From: Aradus depressus | Lineage: Eukaryota > Arthropoda > Insecta > Hemiptera > Aradidae | Assembly (NCBI GenBank): GCA_963662175.1 | Contig: OY759217.1 | Location: 19,470,562 to 19,534,561, forward strand | Direction: 5' to 3' | Length of the DNA stretch: 64,000 nucleotides | Shown here: one piece after another, positions 1 to 9,779 of the stretch | Numbering within the stretch: position 1 is the first letter of the stretch | Layout of the letters: the number at the start of each line of letters is the position of its first letter | Made by a program: the position numbers and the translations under genes | Notes under the pieces: model-generated | Told to the model about the DNA's origin: nothing | Databases searched by the model: none | What the model saw: only the letters and a program-made list of their open reading frames with translations

Positions 1-400
1 CCAAGTACACTTTACAAGATACCGCATGTATTTGTGACTTGATCAAAAATAGGTAGAAGTAAAAGTTATGGACAGAACTGAAAGAAACATTTTATAAGCA
101 ATACAATTTTTTGCAGGTCATCTGGTTTTTGAGATACATGCCAAAAACCGTTCTAGAATGTGGTTTTGAAACATATATTTTTAGACGTTTCCATACTTTA
201 ACCGAAAAATGTTAGTCCTATCTGAAAATAGTTTCTTACCAAAAATGTTTCTTATAAAATTTCCAATCGTTGATGTTCCCTAGATTTGGGATAGAATTAA
301 TACGACAAATGTTATAGTGCCTCAAAGAATGCAAAATAAATTTCCGTAGGAAATACTTCAAATGTAATGTTTAAATTGTATCGAGTAGGAACAAATTATA
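1..400 (+). repeat. Rep-B, second half
   Basis: Shares its phrases (aagtacactttacaaga, a run on atacatgccaaaaaccg, then tacgacaaatgttatagtg) in the same order with 41360-41700, and inverted with 62990-63190 and 63675-64000. No coding potential seen. The window opens inside the copy, so its true start is not visible. Confidence 0.75.
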
Positions 401-420
401 AAATCTTCTAAGTTGAGAGT

Positions 421-530
421 TAGTTCATAACTAGACCTGACGATGGTATAAAGCCGAAACCGGTAGTTATATATGTATATATATCTTTAGTGGAATAGAC
501 AATATTTCAAAAATAAGTTTGTTTTATTTA
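421..530 (+). repeat. Rep-C, Penelope-like terminal sequence
   Basis: About 105 bp nearly identical to the reverse complement of 28856-28975, from gttcataactagacctga through agtggaatagacaatattt to aagtttgttttatt. It contains the hammerhead-like motif at 434-468. The link to Penelope-like elements is inferred from that motif. Confidence 0.7.
434..468 (+). ncRNA. hammerhead-ribozyme-like motif
   Basis: Core CTGACGA (437-443), one unpaired T, stem II GG..CC (445-446 with 454-455), GAAA (456-459), then self-complementary ACCGGT and A. The GAC before the core can pair with GTT (466-468) after the predicted cleavage site GTA. This matches the order of a type I hammerhead (stem I, CUGANGA, stem II, GAAA, stem III, NUH), but the extra T and the 3-bp stem I are deviations. 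Confidence 0.55.
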
Positions 531-590
531 AATTATAAAATATTTGTTCATTATAGGTATGTAGATTTTATGAATAATTATATAAATAAA

Positions 591-940
591 GAGGGCACCG
601 GTAGCTCAGTGGTATGCGTGCTTGCATACTGAGCTAAAGATAGCGGGTTCGTAAACCGGTCGAGGCCCTTAGTTCATTTTATCTGGGAAGTAAAATTAAC
701 TTAAGCACGTCGTCCTTCTGATGGGACGTTAAAGGATGGTCCCAAGCCTGTTTGATGTCAGGTACTCGTTAAAGACCCCTTGCCCTAGGTGAATAAAAAT
801 TTAGGATAGGCTAAATTTAGGACTCCCATAATAGAGTCAGGCTCATGTCCACCAGAGTGACTTGAAGAAAGAGCGCTCTCGTAGTAGGCGATATGACCTC
901 GTAGTTAAACACCGGACATGGATCATAATAACTAGCTACA
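591..940 (+). mobile_element. tSINE, nearly full length
   Basis: Starts gagggcaccggtagctcag (A box TAGCTCAGTGG) followed by a B-box-like gggttcgtaaacc, then the tSINE body, ending ataactagctac. A possible 8-bp duplication TAAATAAA lies at 583-590 and 943-950. It faces the next tSINE with a gap of about 28 bp. Confidence 0.85.
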
Positions 941-967
941 TTTAAATAAAGATTAAAATATAATATA

Positions 968-1302
968 GGTTAGGTTAGGTTTTATGACTCATGCCCGGGC
1001 TTTAACAACGCCTACTACCAAAGCGCTCATTCGTCACTCTGGTGGACATGAGCCCGACTCTACTATGGAAGTCCTAAATTTTGCCTACCCTAAATTTTTA
1101 TTCACCTAGGATAGGGATCTTTAACGAGTACCTGACATCGTACAGGCTCGGGACCATCGCTTAACGTCCCATCCGAAGGACGGCGTGCTTAAGTTTATTT
1201 TACCTCCCAGATAAAATAAACTAAGGGCCTCGGTCGGGTTATAAACCCACGTTCTTGAGCTCAGAAGTCAAGCACGCATACCACTGCGCTACTGGCGCCC
1301 TC
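968..1302 (-). mobile_element. tSINE with 13-bp target duplication
   Basis: Its tail (GGTTAGGTTAGG on the plus strand) opens at 968 and its tRNA-like head ends at 1302. The 13-bp AAAATATAATATA flanks it exactly at 955-967 and 1303-1315, which shows insertion by target-primed reverse transcription. A short deletion removes the segment after tttaacaacg. Confidence 0.93.
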
Positions 1303-1332
1303 AAAATATAATATATGTAATGTAGGATTCAA

Positions 1333-1440
1333 CTATATATTTTTTTTTCATTTTTGGAATCAGGAGTTCGGAAAACATGAAATTAAGGTGAAAATTCTAC
1401 ATCGAATTTCTGACTAATTACATAACTTTCCCATTACATC
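1333..1440 (-). repeat. Rep-A fragment
   Basis: Reads ttttcatttttggaatcag ... catgaaatt ... gaatttctgactaattaca, the reverse of the left part of Rep-A. Confidence 0.7.
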
Positions 1441-1486
1441 ACTACTGCGCCCCATGGATACAGGGATGGGTGGTGTTCCAAGTGGT

Positions 1487-1510
1487 GGGGGGGGGGGGGG
1501 GGGGGGGGGG
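1487..1510. repeat. poly-G run, 24 nt
   Basis: Uninterrupted G tract on the plus strand, prone to slippage and able to form G-quadruplexes. The short open frame crossing it (1454-1708, glycine-rich) is a by-product of the tract. Confidence 0.9.
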
Positions 1511-1634
1511 TGTTGGGGCTATCATCGGAAGAAAAGGCAGTTAAATGGAAGTAGCAAGTTTAATGCTGAGCCTTGGGCCGGCCAACCTCTAAATCTGCCT
1601 TTAACATCTTATAAGGTCAATGAGCGAAAAGATT

Positions 1635-1865
1635 ACACAAGAACGCTAAACTTTGATGACCTCTTGAAAGCCTGCCTAGACGCTTTCCACCGAGTGAGCC
1701 CTTCTTAGTGATGAACGCTGCTTGGGGATCAACTAAATACAATTAACTCACAAAATGAGCCCTTTGACATACACCTAACCTTCTATAATGGTTCGATACC
1801 ATTCACAATAGTTCAACATATGCACTTGACAATACAAATATTATTCTAATGTTTGGTAATTCGTG
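1635..1865 (+). repeat. Rep-E copy 1
   Basis: Matches 3004-3265 in order: ctaaactttgatgacctc, gcctgcctagacgc, aaaatgagccct, ggttcgataccattcacaa, tgacaatac. No family was recognised. In-frame text such as LNFDDLLKACLDAF hints at an old coding origin, but that is inference. Confidence 0.65.
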
Positions 1866-1884
1866 GCACTTACTCTTAAAGCTC

Positions 1885-2345
1885 GTTGTTGACGGCGATA
1901 GTTTATGTGATAGTAACTGTCATGACATCATCATATGGATAACTTGATAGTCACTATCGCACTAACACAACACTGCTCTCACATTATCTAGTTTGACTAG
2001 ATAGTTGAGAGTACTCTTGCGGCAGACACAAGAACTATCACGCCTACTGTCACGTGGAAACAGAAATCGGACAGTATGATAGGGATAGCTCATTCTTATC
2101 TGTAATATTTGGCGCCGTTTTGTTGATGTTCTCTGATGTTGATGTTTTGTGTTTATAATTTCTTAGTTTTTGTTTTCTATAAATTAAATCTTCAGTTAAA
2201 TCTAAAAAAAAAAAAAATTAATTATATCGCACCTTCTATCACAGTCATTTCCTAGCGTGTAGACTGTTCACCATCATGACAATACTATCGAGGTAAATAT
2301 CATGATAGTACTCTCGTGACGTACTATCACCAGAGACCTAAGTCT
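1885..2345. other. region rich in GATAGT/ACTATC motifs
   Basis: The hexamer GATAGT or its complement ACTATC recurs around a dozen times on both strands, with a short hairpin tatctagtttgactagata near 1986-2004 and an A run near 2203-2216. No gene recognised. Confidence 0.4.
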
Positions 2346-2369
2346 TTCACCGATCTGCCCAGCCGCTTC

Positions 2370-2870
2370 CATCATCGGACCGCCGTATTCGTTGACAATA
2401 TGGATTTCGGTTGCGTCCCTGAACACAAAACACAGTTTTTGAGGATATAGGAGCTCATCCTGACCCCCATATCCCACCTACTTCTCAGCCACTCCTGATT
2501 ATACCTGTGTCTACACAGATCCAGGTGCGTCCAAGGATTCTTCTCACAACCTTGTTTTCGAACTGCTGTATCTTTCTCAGTCATTCAGCAGCAATCAGCT
2601 ACCTTAAGATGAATGAGCAGAAGAGTGAGGACTGAAGAGTATGCGCTGATCTGTCATCTTAAGCATGCGATGGATACAAAATATTTGAATTTCCGTACCA
2701 TGCGCCGCGTCTAGATAGCGTACGAGGTAGGTACTTCATTTTCGTTTCGTTGACTTGAAGCCCCACGCTGTCTATAGTTTCCAGAAGGCTTGAGGTAAGA
2801 CGGACTATGTCTTGTGGCTGATCTCCTAACACAGCCCATCGTCATCATATGGGTCTGTACTTTGAAATCA
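2370..2870 (-). pseudogene. RTE-like LINE reverse transcriptase relic
   Basis: Minus-strand translation in shifting frames gives LLGDQPQDIVRLTSSLLETI then VGLQVNETKMKYL, the layout of the RT region after the catalytic aspartates (G-L-x-V-N-x-x-K-x-K-Y), and further on QQFENKVVRRILG and RYNQEWL, the thumb region also seen intact in the element at 3602-4169. Several frameshifts and stops show it is dead. The clade (RTE-like) is inferred from the thumb motifs. Confidence 0.6.
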
Positions 2871-3003
2871 ATCCAGAACTCTAGAAAAATCTGGAAACGG
2901 TTATCAACAAGCTTTTCGTGAACTGTGGGGGATTTAGGCTTTTAGACTGCTTGAAAAATGAACCTCAGCTTATTTCCGTATTCCTGCTACATGAGATATC
3001 GCA

Positions 3004-3265
3004 TTGCTAAAGTTTGATGACTTCCTAAAAGCCTGGCAAGACGCCTTCCTCCCTAGAGTGACTCCCTGCTTCTTACAGATGCATCAAGAGAAAACTGTCA
3101 GGATCCTGATAAATATTGAGGGTGCTGTGCAAGTCAGGAGCTCTCCTAAATCCAATTAACATCCGAAATGAGCCCTCCTCTGTGTTACATCAACTCATGA
3201 CTAACGGTTCGATGCCATTTACAATAGTTGAACACATGAAAGTGACAATACGTTAATACCTCGTT
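3004..3265 (+). repeat. Rep-E copy 2
   Basis: Direct-orientation partner of 1635-1865 (ctaaagtttgatgacttcc, gcctggcaagacgcc, aaatgagccct, ggttcgatgccatttacaa). Contains extra sequence in the middle compared with copy 1. Confidence 0.65.
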
Positions 3266-3334
3266 TGATCGTAAACTCACACAAACAATTCAAAACCCTA
3301 AGGAAGCTTGAGTGAATTAAAATGGTCGTCGTAC

Positions 3335-3601
3335 CTTTGGATTGAATTTAACATTTTTGCAAAATTTAGAAAAACGATATAGCATCTCTTTAGTAAATTT
3401 AGAAGAAATCCAGATGAAAAGTTTGTTAATTTAATTTTTTTTTTAAATACGTGTACTTTCTTCAAAATTGAACGTCATGAACTTTCGATAATTTCTTTAG
3501 GGCTCTTTTCGGAAACTACTGTAGAAATCAAAATTTAGTAGAAGACCAGCTATAATTTTCACAGGAAATTTGGTAATTTTATTTAATTTTATTATTTAGT
3601 A
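3335..3601 (+). repeat. Rep-D, right part
   Basis: Parallel to 5458-5700: cctttggattgaatttaac, gcatctctttag, atgaaaagtttgttaat, ggctcttttcggaaa, tgtagaaatcaaaatttag. Interrupted at its right end by the RTE-like insertion that follows. Confidence 0.75.
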
Positions 3602-4169
3602 TCTATCTATCGTGGCGCTACAACCCGGTGACGGGTCCTGGCCTCCTCCACCGACAGCCGCCAATTGTCTCGATCCTGTGCGGCTGCCATCCAGTTTCTG
3701 ATGCTGATTATGTTTCGGGCATCTTCTGCCACACCATCTGCCCATCTCAGCTTAGGTCTCCCTAGCCGTCTTACTCCATGAATGGGCTCCATTAGCAGCT
3801 TCTTCGGCATGTCCTCAGCTTCCATCCTGGTGACATGTCCCGCCCAATCTTCATGACTTTCAGGACATCTGATTCTCTATATAGTTCGTAGAGCTCCTGG
3901 TTGTAGCGTCTGCGCCATGCATGGCCTACTTGCACTCCTCCAAATATTCTGCGCAGAACCTTCCTTTCGAACACCAATAGGCTCTGTTCGCTCATTTTCG
4001 AAGTTGTCCAGGTTTCTGAGCCATACAGAAGAACTGGGTGGATAATCTTATATAGAACGAATTTAGTCTGCCTGGGTATGTGGTTGCTTCTGAAGTGCTT
4101 GCTGAGACCATAGTAGCACTTGTTTGCCGCAAAAATTCTCTTCCTTATTTCAGTTTCGTTAGCATTGTC
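3602..4169 (-). pseudogene. RTE-like LINE, 5'-truncated 3' end
   Basis: Encodes the C-terminal part of a LINE reverse transcriptase. Readable blocks on the minus strand are NETEIRKRIFAANKCYYGLS, QTKFVLYKIIHPVLLYGSET, FERKVLRRIFGG and, after a frame shift near 3830, MEAEDMPKKLL, GVRRLGRPKLRWADGV and NWMAAAQDRDNWR. The frame closes almost at the element's end, followed by a short GATA-type tail, as in RTE elements, which have very short 3' UTRs. A perfect 17-bp duplication AATTTTATTATTTAGTA lies at 3585-3601 and 4170-4186. It is therefore a 5'-truncated insertion into Rep-D and cannot be active. Confidence 0.88.
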
Positions 4170-4186
4170 AATTTTATTATTTAGTA

Positions 4187-4770
4187 ATATTTATTATTAA
4201 TTTTATTAATTCGATTATTGATTATTATTTTATTTATAATACATATATATATATATAGAGCAAAACTTAGTTGAATAATCATACTGGAAGAATTGCCGGT
4301 GATTCACAAACGACTTCTTTACAACAGAAATGATTAAAATTTCATCCCGACATCAGTGGGAAAATTTGAGGGAAACTAATGATGATTCTCAAGGTGTGAC
4401 GTTACTCCTCTAACGATGTTGCTGACTTAACTTGAACAGTCATACCTGGCTCCTGTCAGTGATCTTGGTATAATCCAGAGTGAAGATAGAAGGGGGGCTA
4501 ACGAGTGATCTCTCTGCCACTAATTCTCTCAGACGCGGTCTCAACCCTCCTCAATTATTTCACTCACGTAGGGTAGATTTTCAATAAACTGAGTCTCGAG
4601 GGAAGAGACAAGAACCACAGGGAATTCGGTGAACCTTTGAAGAGTTAGACTTAACCGCACCCTCAGGATAGTTGGAGAATTAACTTAGCCCTTAAATAGA
4701 TCAGATAATGGAAAATATCTGTGCATGCATCTAACAGAATTAACAGGCAACTTTTACTGTCTGGAAAAAT
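4187..4770. other. AT-rich spacer, little recognised
   Basis: Holds a short TA run (about 4240-4257) and a Rep-A right-end piece at 4290-4325 (ttgccggtgattcac). From 4330 to 4770 I see no gene or family match. Confidence 0.4.
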
Positions 4771-4849
4771 TGTATTCACATAAAATGCGCTACTCGTATT
4801 TAGTATTCTCTACTACTTTCAATTGAAGAGATCTTCGATTAATTCATAA

Positions 4850-4945
4850 ATATAAGCAGTATCTTGTAAAATGCACTCAACCTCAAAGTAATATGGCCTT
4901 TATTTTCGACCGATTTCAGTCAAAATTTAATCAGATATAATTAAT
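4850..4945 (-). repeat. Rep-B fragment
   Basis: Reads ataagcagtatcttgtaaaatgcac ... ttttcgaccgatttcagtcaaaatttaatcag, matching 63175-63260 in the same orientation. Confidence 0.65.
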
Positions 4946-5084
4946 ATACATGAAGTGTAATGTATAAAAAAAAATATGCACACATTAAATCATTAATATT
5001 AAATAAATAATTATATTGATTTTTCTATAAATAATAAGAAACCATTTCTTTTAAAACAAATGCATGTAGAAAACAAAACACGGC

Positions 5085-5710
5085 CATCAGCTGTTTTTAG
5101 TGTGAGGCCTGGGTTCATTGGAGACGGGCTGAGTGAAGATGTAGAGTGGGCTTTAGGCTAGGTGAACTAAATAGGAGTGAATTGTCGGTGAAATTGATGC
5201 GCAAAGAAGGTACTATTGTTTGTTTATATGTACACAATATATGCCCAGAAATATATAACCTAAATTTAAAGAATGGCCAAAATTATAAAACAAAAAAAAG
5301 ATTGAATTAGTTTTTAAGATTTTTCTTTGATTTTTGTTTGTATCAATGTTCAGTTTTTAATTTTAATAATGTAGATTTAAGAAAATAAACCCAATATTTG
5401 TTCTCGTAAATTGTATTCTATTCATTTTCCCTGTAGGTCCAGTAAGATAATTTGAAAACCTTTGGATTAGATTTAATATTTTTGCAAAATTTAGAAGACA
5501 ATATGGCATCTCTTTAGAAATCCAAATGAAAAGTTTGTTAATTTTTTAAAAATTACGTTCACTTTCTTGAAAATTGCACGTCTTCAACTTTTGATATTTT
5601 TTTAGGGCCCTTTTCGGAAATTACTGTAGAAATCAAAATTTAGTAAAAGAAAAGAGATAAAATTTCTACAGGAAATGTGGTAATTTATTGTTTATTTAAT
5701 TATTATTATT
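5085..5710 (+). repeat. Rep-D, longest copy
   Basis: Right half matches 3335-3601. The whole matches, inverted, the two pieces 60546-60690 and 61060-61265 around a Jockey insertion (gatgcgcaaag, atatgcccag, aaagaatggcca, aataatgtag, caatatttgttctc). No coding region recognised. Confidence 0.75.
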
Positions 5711-5794
5711 CCATTTGTTGAATTATTATTAATTCAATAATTCATAGTTTATTTAATTTTTATTTATTTATCATTTATTTAAGATTAACACTCA

Positions 5795-5930
5795 AATTTT
5801 TACCACAGAAGTCTTCATATCAAATTTCAAATATATTGCTACAACGTTTTTTGAGATAGAGCTCACAAAGTTCAAATCACAAACACAGAGACACGCCATC
5901 GTGAAAATAGTTCATTGAAAACTGGATATC
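5795..5930 (-). repeat. Rep-B fragment
   Basis: tcatatcaaatttcaa ... gctacaacgttttttgagatagagctcacaa parallels 63280-63340 (ccaaattccaagttcatag, gctacaatagtttttgcag, agagctcacaac). Confidence 0.6.
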
Positions 5931-6093
5931 ATTAGTTCCTATAATTACAATGTGTCGTCTTTATGAGGTTTCAGACAAACAACATTTCGTATACTTTCTA
6001 AGGAAAATCCTCTTTCCTTTCCTCGAATTCGCTGAAAATCATTAGGTGTCTTATGTAGTTATGGAATACATTTATAAAGCTTCGTGATAATAT

Positions 6094-6377
6094 ATAAGGT
6101 CGCTTACTACCAGAGCGCTCTTTGGTCACCCTGGTGGACAAGAGCCCAACTCTACTATGGGAGTTCTAAATTTTTATTCACCTAGGATAGGGGTTTTTAA
6201 CGAGTATCTGACATCGTACATGCTCGGACCATCACTTAACGTCCCATCCGTAGGTCGGCGTGCTTAAGTTCATTTTACCTCCCAGATAAAATAGACTAAG
6301 AGCCTCGGCCGGGTTTCGAACCCGCGATTTTGAGCTCAGTAAGCATGCATACCACTGAGTTCATCCGTAACCTCCCA
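6094..6377 (-). mobile_element. tSINE lacking its tail
   Basis: Body from cgcttactaccagagcgctc to the head (gggtttcgaacccgcgat, a good B box, and accactgagttcatc). The pentamer tail is missing, so the 3' end is truncated or lost. Confidence 0.85.
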
Positions 6378-6640
6378 AAGACCGCACCTATTGTTTTTCA
6401 GTCACAGGAAAGGAGGGATTAGTGTGGGGATGAGCTTAACACTCTAATAACTACCGATGTAATGAACGTATCGACATGAAATTTCATATTTAAATTGAAC
6501 ACCCGATAATGATGACAACTATCAAGTTTCAACGAATTATACCGAAGAGAAGGGGGAGGCTCAACTCAAAAATCCTAAAACTACCAAAGAAATGAGATTG
6601 TAGACTTCTGTCGACTTTTTTTTCTGAAAATGAGCTACAA
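6378..6640 (+). repeat. Rep-A fragment
   Basis: Shows the module ataactaccgatgtaatgaa / cgtatcgacatgaaatttca and the next module start ctcaactcaaaaatcc. Confidence 0.75.
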
Positions 6641-6699
6641 CGCCGAGGGTACTACTCATTAGACACACACAGAACATGTTATGTTTTGAACAATATTAA

Positions 6700-7200
6700 C
6701 TGCATATAATTATTAGGGACTAATTAATCATGAGATGACGGTGGGTAGGTAGAACAAGAAGGAGATAGAGAGGCGGCCGGCATTAATTAGAGCAAGTTAG
6801 TGGAGCCCTTGGTTAACTATTCATAAACGATCCAGTCCATCAATCAGTTCTCTATGGTTCACAGATTTGGAGAACAGAACAGAACACCCGTCAGTAGAAC
6901 TGTTGGTTCACAGAGTGTGTGCTGAGGCTCTACAACTTTCTGCTTAAGAGGATTGTTAGGTAGAACTTCATCTTTCAGGTAGGTCGATTCCCAATAATTT
7001 GAGATGTCTAGGGGGTGACAATTATCCGTCTGTTCCAAAAACATGGTACGTTTTGGTGTCAGTAGAACTGTTGGTTCACAGAGTGTGTGCTGAGCCTAAC
7101 TTACTGGTTAGAAGGTTGTTTCCACTAGCTAAAACCTAAGAGAAATATTTCCAAGGTTCCAAGCTAAGGGAAGTAGCCGTCCTATAGAAGATATTACATA
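6700..7200. other. unique segment with a 37-bp direct repeat
   Basis: The 37-bp unit beginning gtcagtagaactgttggt and ending gtgtgctgag is identical at 6890-6926 and 7058-7094 (168 bp apart). Otherwise no match inside the window and no convincing gene. Confidence 0.6.
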
Positions 7201-7437
7201 TTATTATACATATATTATTTATTATTATATAGTATTTATTGTTATATATACATATATATTTTTGTCAAAGACAAAAATGTATTTGGCTGTTTGTTACTGT
7301 CTAGATTTTATTTTTGAGCACTGTGATGGTACATATGTAAATTTATTTAGCTCATTTTTTATTTTAGGAAAACAATTCTTCTCAACAAAGTTTGACGCCG
7401 CACAGAGTTTATGTCCAAATCAGAAAAAATAAATAAA
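7201..7437. other. AT-rich spacer
   Basis: Simple AT/TA-rich text at 7200-7255, then no recognised feature up to the Rep-A end. Confidence 0.4.
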
Positions 7438-7790
7438 AAACGTCGGTGAATCAACAAATTTTTCAATTAATCAATTAAGTTTTTGCTCTCCATCCAAAAC
7501 CAATTAATCGTTTGGGCTACAAATCAATCGTTCTTTTACTTAGGGGCAGTTTTTGAGTTGAGCCCTCTCCTATCACTTCGTCCGATCTGACTGGAAATCA
7601 ATAGGTGTTGTCCTAGTAACACAAATAAAATTTCGTGTTGATACATTCATTATTCTATCGGGAGTTATCAAGTTCACAAAAACAGACTTATTTTTTTTCA
7701 TTTTTGGAATCATTGGGTGGGAAATCATGAAATTCCAGTGAAAAATGAGGATCCTATTTTTGACCCGATTCCATAACTTGCTGGTTTCAA
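7438..7790 (-). repeat. Rep-A copy
   Basis: Opens with the right-end hairpin region (cgtcggtgaatcaac), passes tttttgagttgagccct and aataggtgttgtcct, and ends at the left part (ttttcatttttggaatca, gaaattcca). Confidence 0.8.
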
Positions 7791-8039
7791 GAAAATCAGA
7801 GCAAGAAAATACGAGATTTCAACTGTGTCGAATAAGTTGTTCCTTATGAAATTCTGTTGGAAAACTTACAACCAGACATGAAGTTAGGGACTTGTGAAGT
7901 AGACGATGAAGACTTTCAAATGAACCATTAAACGCATTCTAACTTACCCAAGAAACAGGAGAGACTTAGGAAACACATCCATATTAGTAGTAGACTTTCG
8001 AGTTTGAAATTCAGTTTACCTTTACGGAGGAAAAAAACG

Positions 8040-8200
8040 AGTATGTGATGTGGCCGTTACTGGACTTTCTTATACAAACAACATTTGTGCAGATCACTCT
8101 CTCTGGCATTACTGGCTGTAAGATAGTCACTGTACAATGAAACGCCAACACATAAAGTAGTAGTAATTTGAGTGGTTGGTATAAAAAAAGTTATGACTAC
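8040..8200 (+). repeat. Rep-G copy 1
   Basis: Parallels 15870-16060: ttcttatacaaacaac, gcagatcact, cactgtacaatgaaa, aatttgagtgg. Unknown family. Confidence 0.5.
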
Positions 8201-8224
8201 ATCACATTTTTTTTTAATGTTACA

Positions 8225-8690
8225 CTACCAACGCAGTACTAAAACCTACGTGGACTTACGGACTTGAATTCTGGGATTCTCCCAAGGCTTCTAGTCACCA
8301 GCGCATCCAATCCTTTCAATCCAAAATACTTCGTACAATTACCCAATGCTCCTTATTACGTCTCCAACATAGCTCTACACACTGACCTTAATGTGCCTTT
8401 TGTCACCGAAGTTGCTAAATCTAAGTATAAACAATTGTTGTTTCCACAATAATCCTCTAGACCGTGCCCTCCATTCTGCCATACTTCCTCAACGACGGCT
8501 TAAGCGTCAATGGCCTAGAGACCTCTTTAGCAGCAACAGTGACAGTGATTAGTTACTAATGAGAGTAACTCAGTGAATAGGGAGTGTCAACACTGGATGA
8601 TTTCTCCCCTCTTGACATTGCCATTATCCCACTTTCAGCACTTTTGCTGGTTGTATATATTTTTATATAGTTGTAAATATCTATTTGTTG
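8225..8690 (+). pseudogene. Jockey-like LINE ORF2 C-terminus and 3' UTR
   Basis: Plus-strand frames read LKPTWTYGLEFWDSPK, QRIQSFQSKILRTI, then after a frameshift near 8340 NAPYYVSNIALHTDL, NVPFVTEVAKSKYKQL, and after another ALHSAILPQRRLKRQW. These are the conserved C-terminal blocks of Jockey-clade ORF2 (W-TYG-E-W, R-Q-S-K-LR-I, APWYV-N, H-DL--P-V). The 3' UTR (gttgtatatatttttatata, gttgtaaat) is shared with 60700-61055. Severely 5' truncated, with at least two frameshifts. Confidence 0.85.
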
Positions 8691-8717
8691 TCTATTCTAG
8701 GTAACCAGTTACGAAAG

Positions 8718-8876
8718 ATGTGGCTGAAAACTACTGCAAACAAGGGAGGCCCTACAAAAACTACACCACCTCTTAGATTTGAAAATTGTAAGTCAGCCAC
8801 CTCCGACAATGCTCCCGACTAGCCCCCGGAGTCTCCAGAACTTTCTAATTGGGCAGCAGATGAAAAGAAGAGGTAA
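8718..8876 (+). pseudogene. possible coding relic, unidentified
   Basis: Reads MWLKTTANKGGPTKTTPPLR ... D, stop, PPESPELSNWAADEKKR, stop, in one frame from an ATG at 8718 with a single internal stop. The composition is less AT-rich than around it. It resembles the N-terminus of some LINE ORF1 proteins, but I do not recognise it. Confidence 0.3.
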
Positions 8877-8984
8877 AAATGGCAGTCGTTTTATTTTTCA
8901 TTATTAATACTCAAAAAAAATTTTTTTTTAAGAATTGAGAATTTAGAAGTAAAGTGAAAAATGTAGCAGAAAATAGTGGAAAAT

Positions 8985-9259
8985 ATAAAGGTATTGACAC
9001 AAAATTTCATGTGTAAATTCAAGTTTATATGGACCACACCTATTAATTTTTAGAGGGATCGACTGAAGGGAAGGAATCAGAGGAGGGCTAAAAAAAAAGC
9101 CAATAACTGCCGATGTAATAAACGTATCGACATGAAATTTTTAATTAAAATTCAGAACCATATAATGGCGGAACATATTAATTTTCAACTAAATCGGCCG
9201 AAGAGAAGGAAGAATCTGAAGAGGAGGCTTGACTCAAAATTTCTAATAACTGCCAATGT
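8985..9259 (+). repeat. Rep-A, part before an insertion
   Basis: Two modules (tattgacacaaaatttca; actgccgatgtaataaac / gtatcgacatgaaattt), then broken at aactgccaatgt by the insertion 9260-9594. It resumes at 9595. Confidence 0.8.
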
Positions 9260-9594
9260 TCCTTGTTTTTCTTTCTTTCTCGTGTGAATGAAATTTTTTT
9301 TGATATTTTATTTCTTGTTTTTTTTTATTAGAGGTTAGGGTGGGGAAACTTTAGGACTCTCTATAGTAGAGTCGGGCTGGGCTCATGTCCACTACCGCTC
9401 TGGTAGTAGGCGATATGATCTTGTGTTAAAGCCCGGGGATGACTCATAATAACTACTTTCAATATTTATTTTTATACTTATGTTCAAGTTATTTTATGAA
9501 TATTCTCTCCTGACAGACGGCTATTGTCAGTATATTTGTATACTCGATACTAGAATCTGTTAAGTGCATGTGCAAATAAAGTATTCATTCATTT
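9260..9594 (+). mobile_element. 335-bp chimeric retro-insertion with 12-bp duplication
   Basis: AACTGCCAATGT occurs on both sides (9248-9259, 9595-9606). Inside are a pyrimidine-rich start, a 3' portion of tSINE (9337-9456, ending gactcataataactac), then about 135 bp with a small hairpin (ctgaca ... tgtcag), an AATAAA at 9575-9580 and a tail gtattcattcattt. It looks like a LINE- or SINE-type 3' end that carries a tSINE piece. Confidence 0.75.
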
Positions 9595-9775
9595 AACTGC
9601 CAATGTAATGAATGTATCGATACACAATGTAATGAATGTATCGATGCACAATTAATTATGGGGATTCATATGTCCACTATTGATTTTTAGCCCAAAAGGT
9701 CGATTGGTTTCGAGAGAGAAAACTCAATTGATTCTCAATTATTGGGTTTTGATCACACGATAATTTACTATCGGT
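9595..9775 (+). repeat. Rep-A, part after the insertion
   Basis: Continues with the module aactgccaatgtaatgaatg, which is partly duplicated (tgaatgtatcgatacacaat), then ttgatttttagcccaaaag and cgattggtttcgagag. Confidence 0.75.
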
Positions 9776-9779
9776 AGTA

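Noticed and set aside
591..680. tRNA genes at the tSINE heads
   Set aside because: A and B boxes are present, but the acceptor and anticodon stems do not form and each head continues into the same 260-bp body.
968..985. interstitial telomere tract
   Set aside because: The TTAGG units are only two or three and always coincide with tSINE ends.
1454..1708. 84-codon glycine-rich open frame
   Set aside because: The glycines come from the poly-G tract; the remainder belongs to Rep-E.
4320..4365. hammerhead-like text catcccgacatcagtggg
   Set aside because: Minus strand gives CTGATGTCGGGATGAAA, lacking the core GA, so it does not meet the motif.
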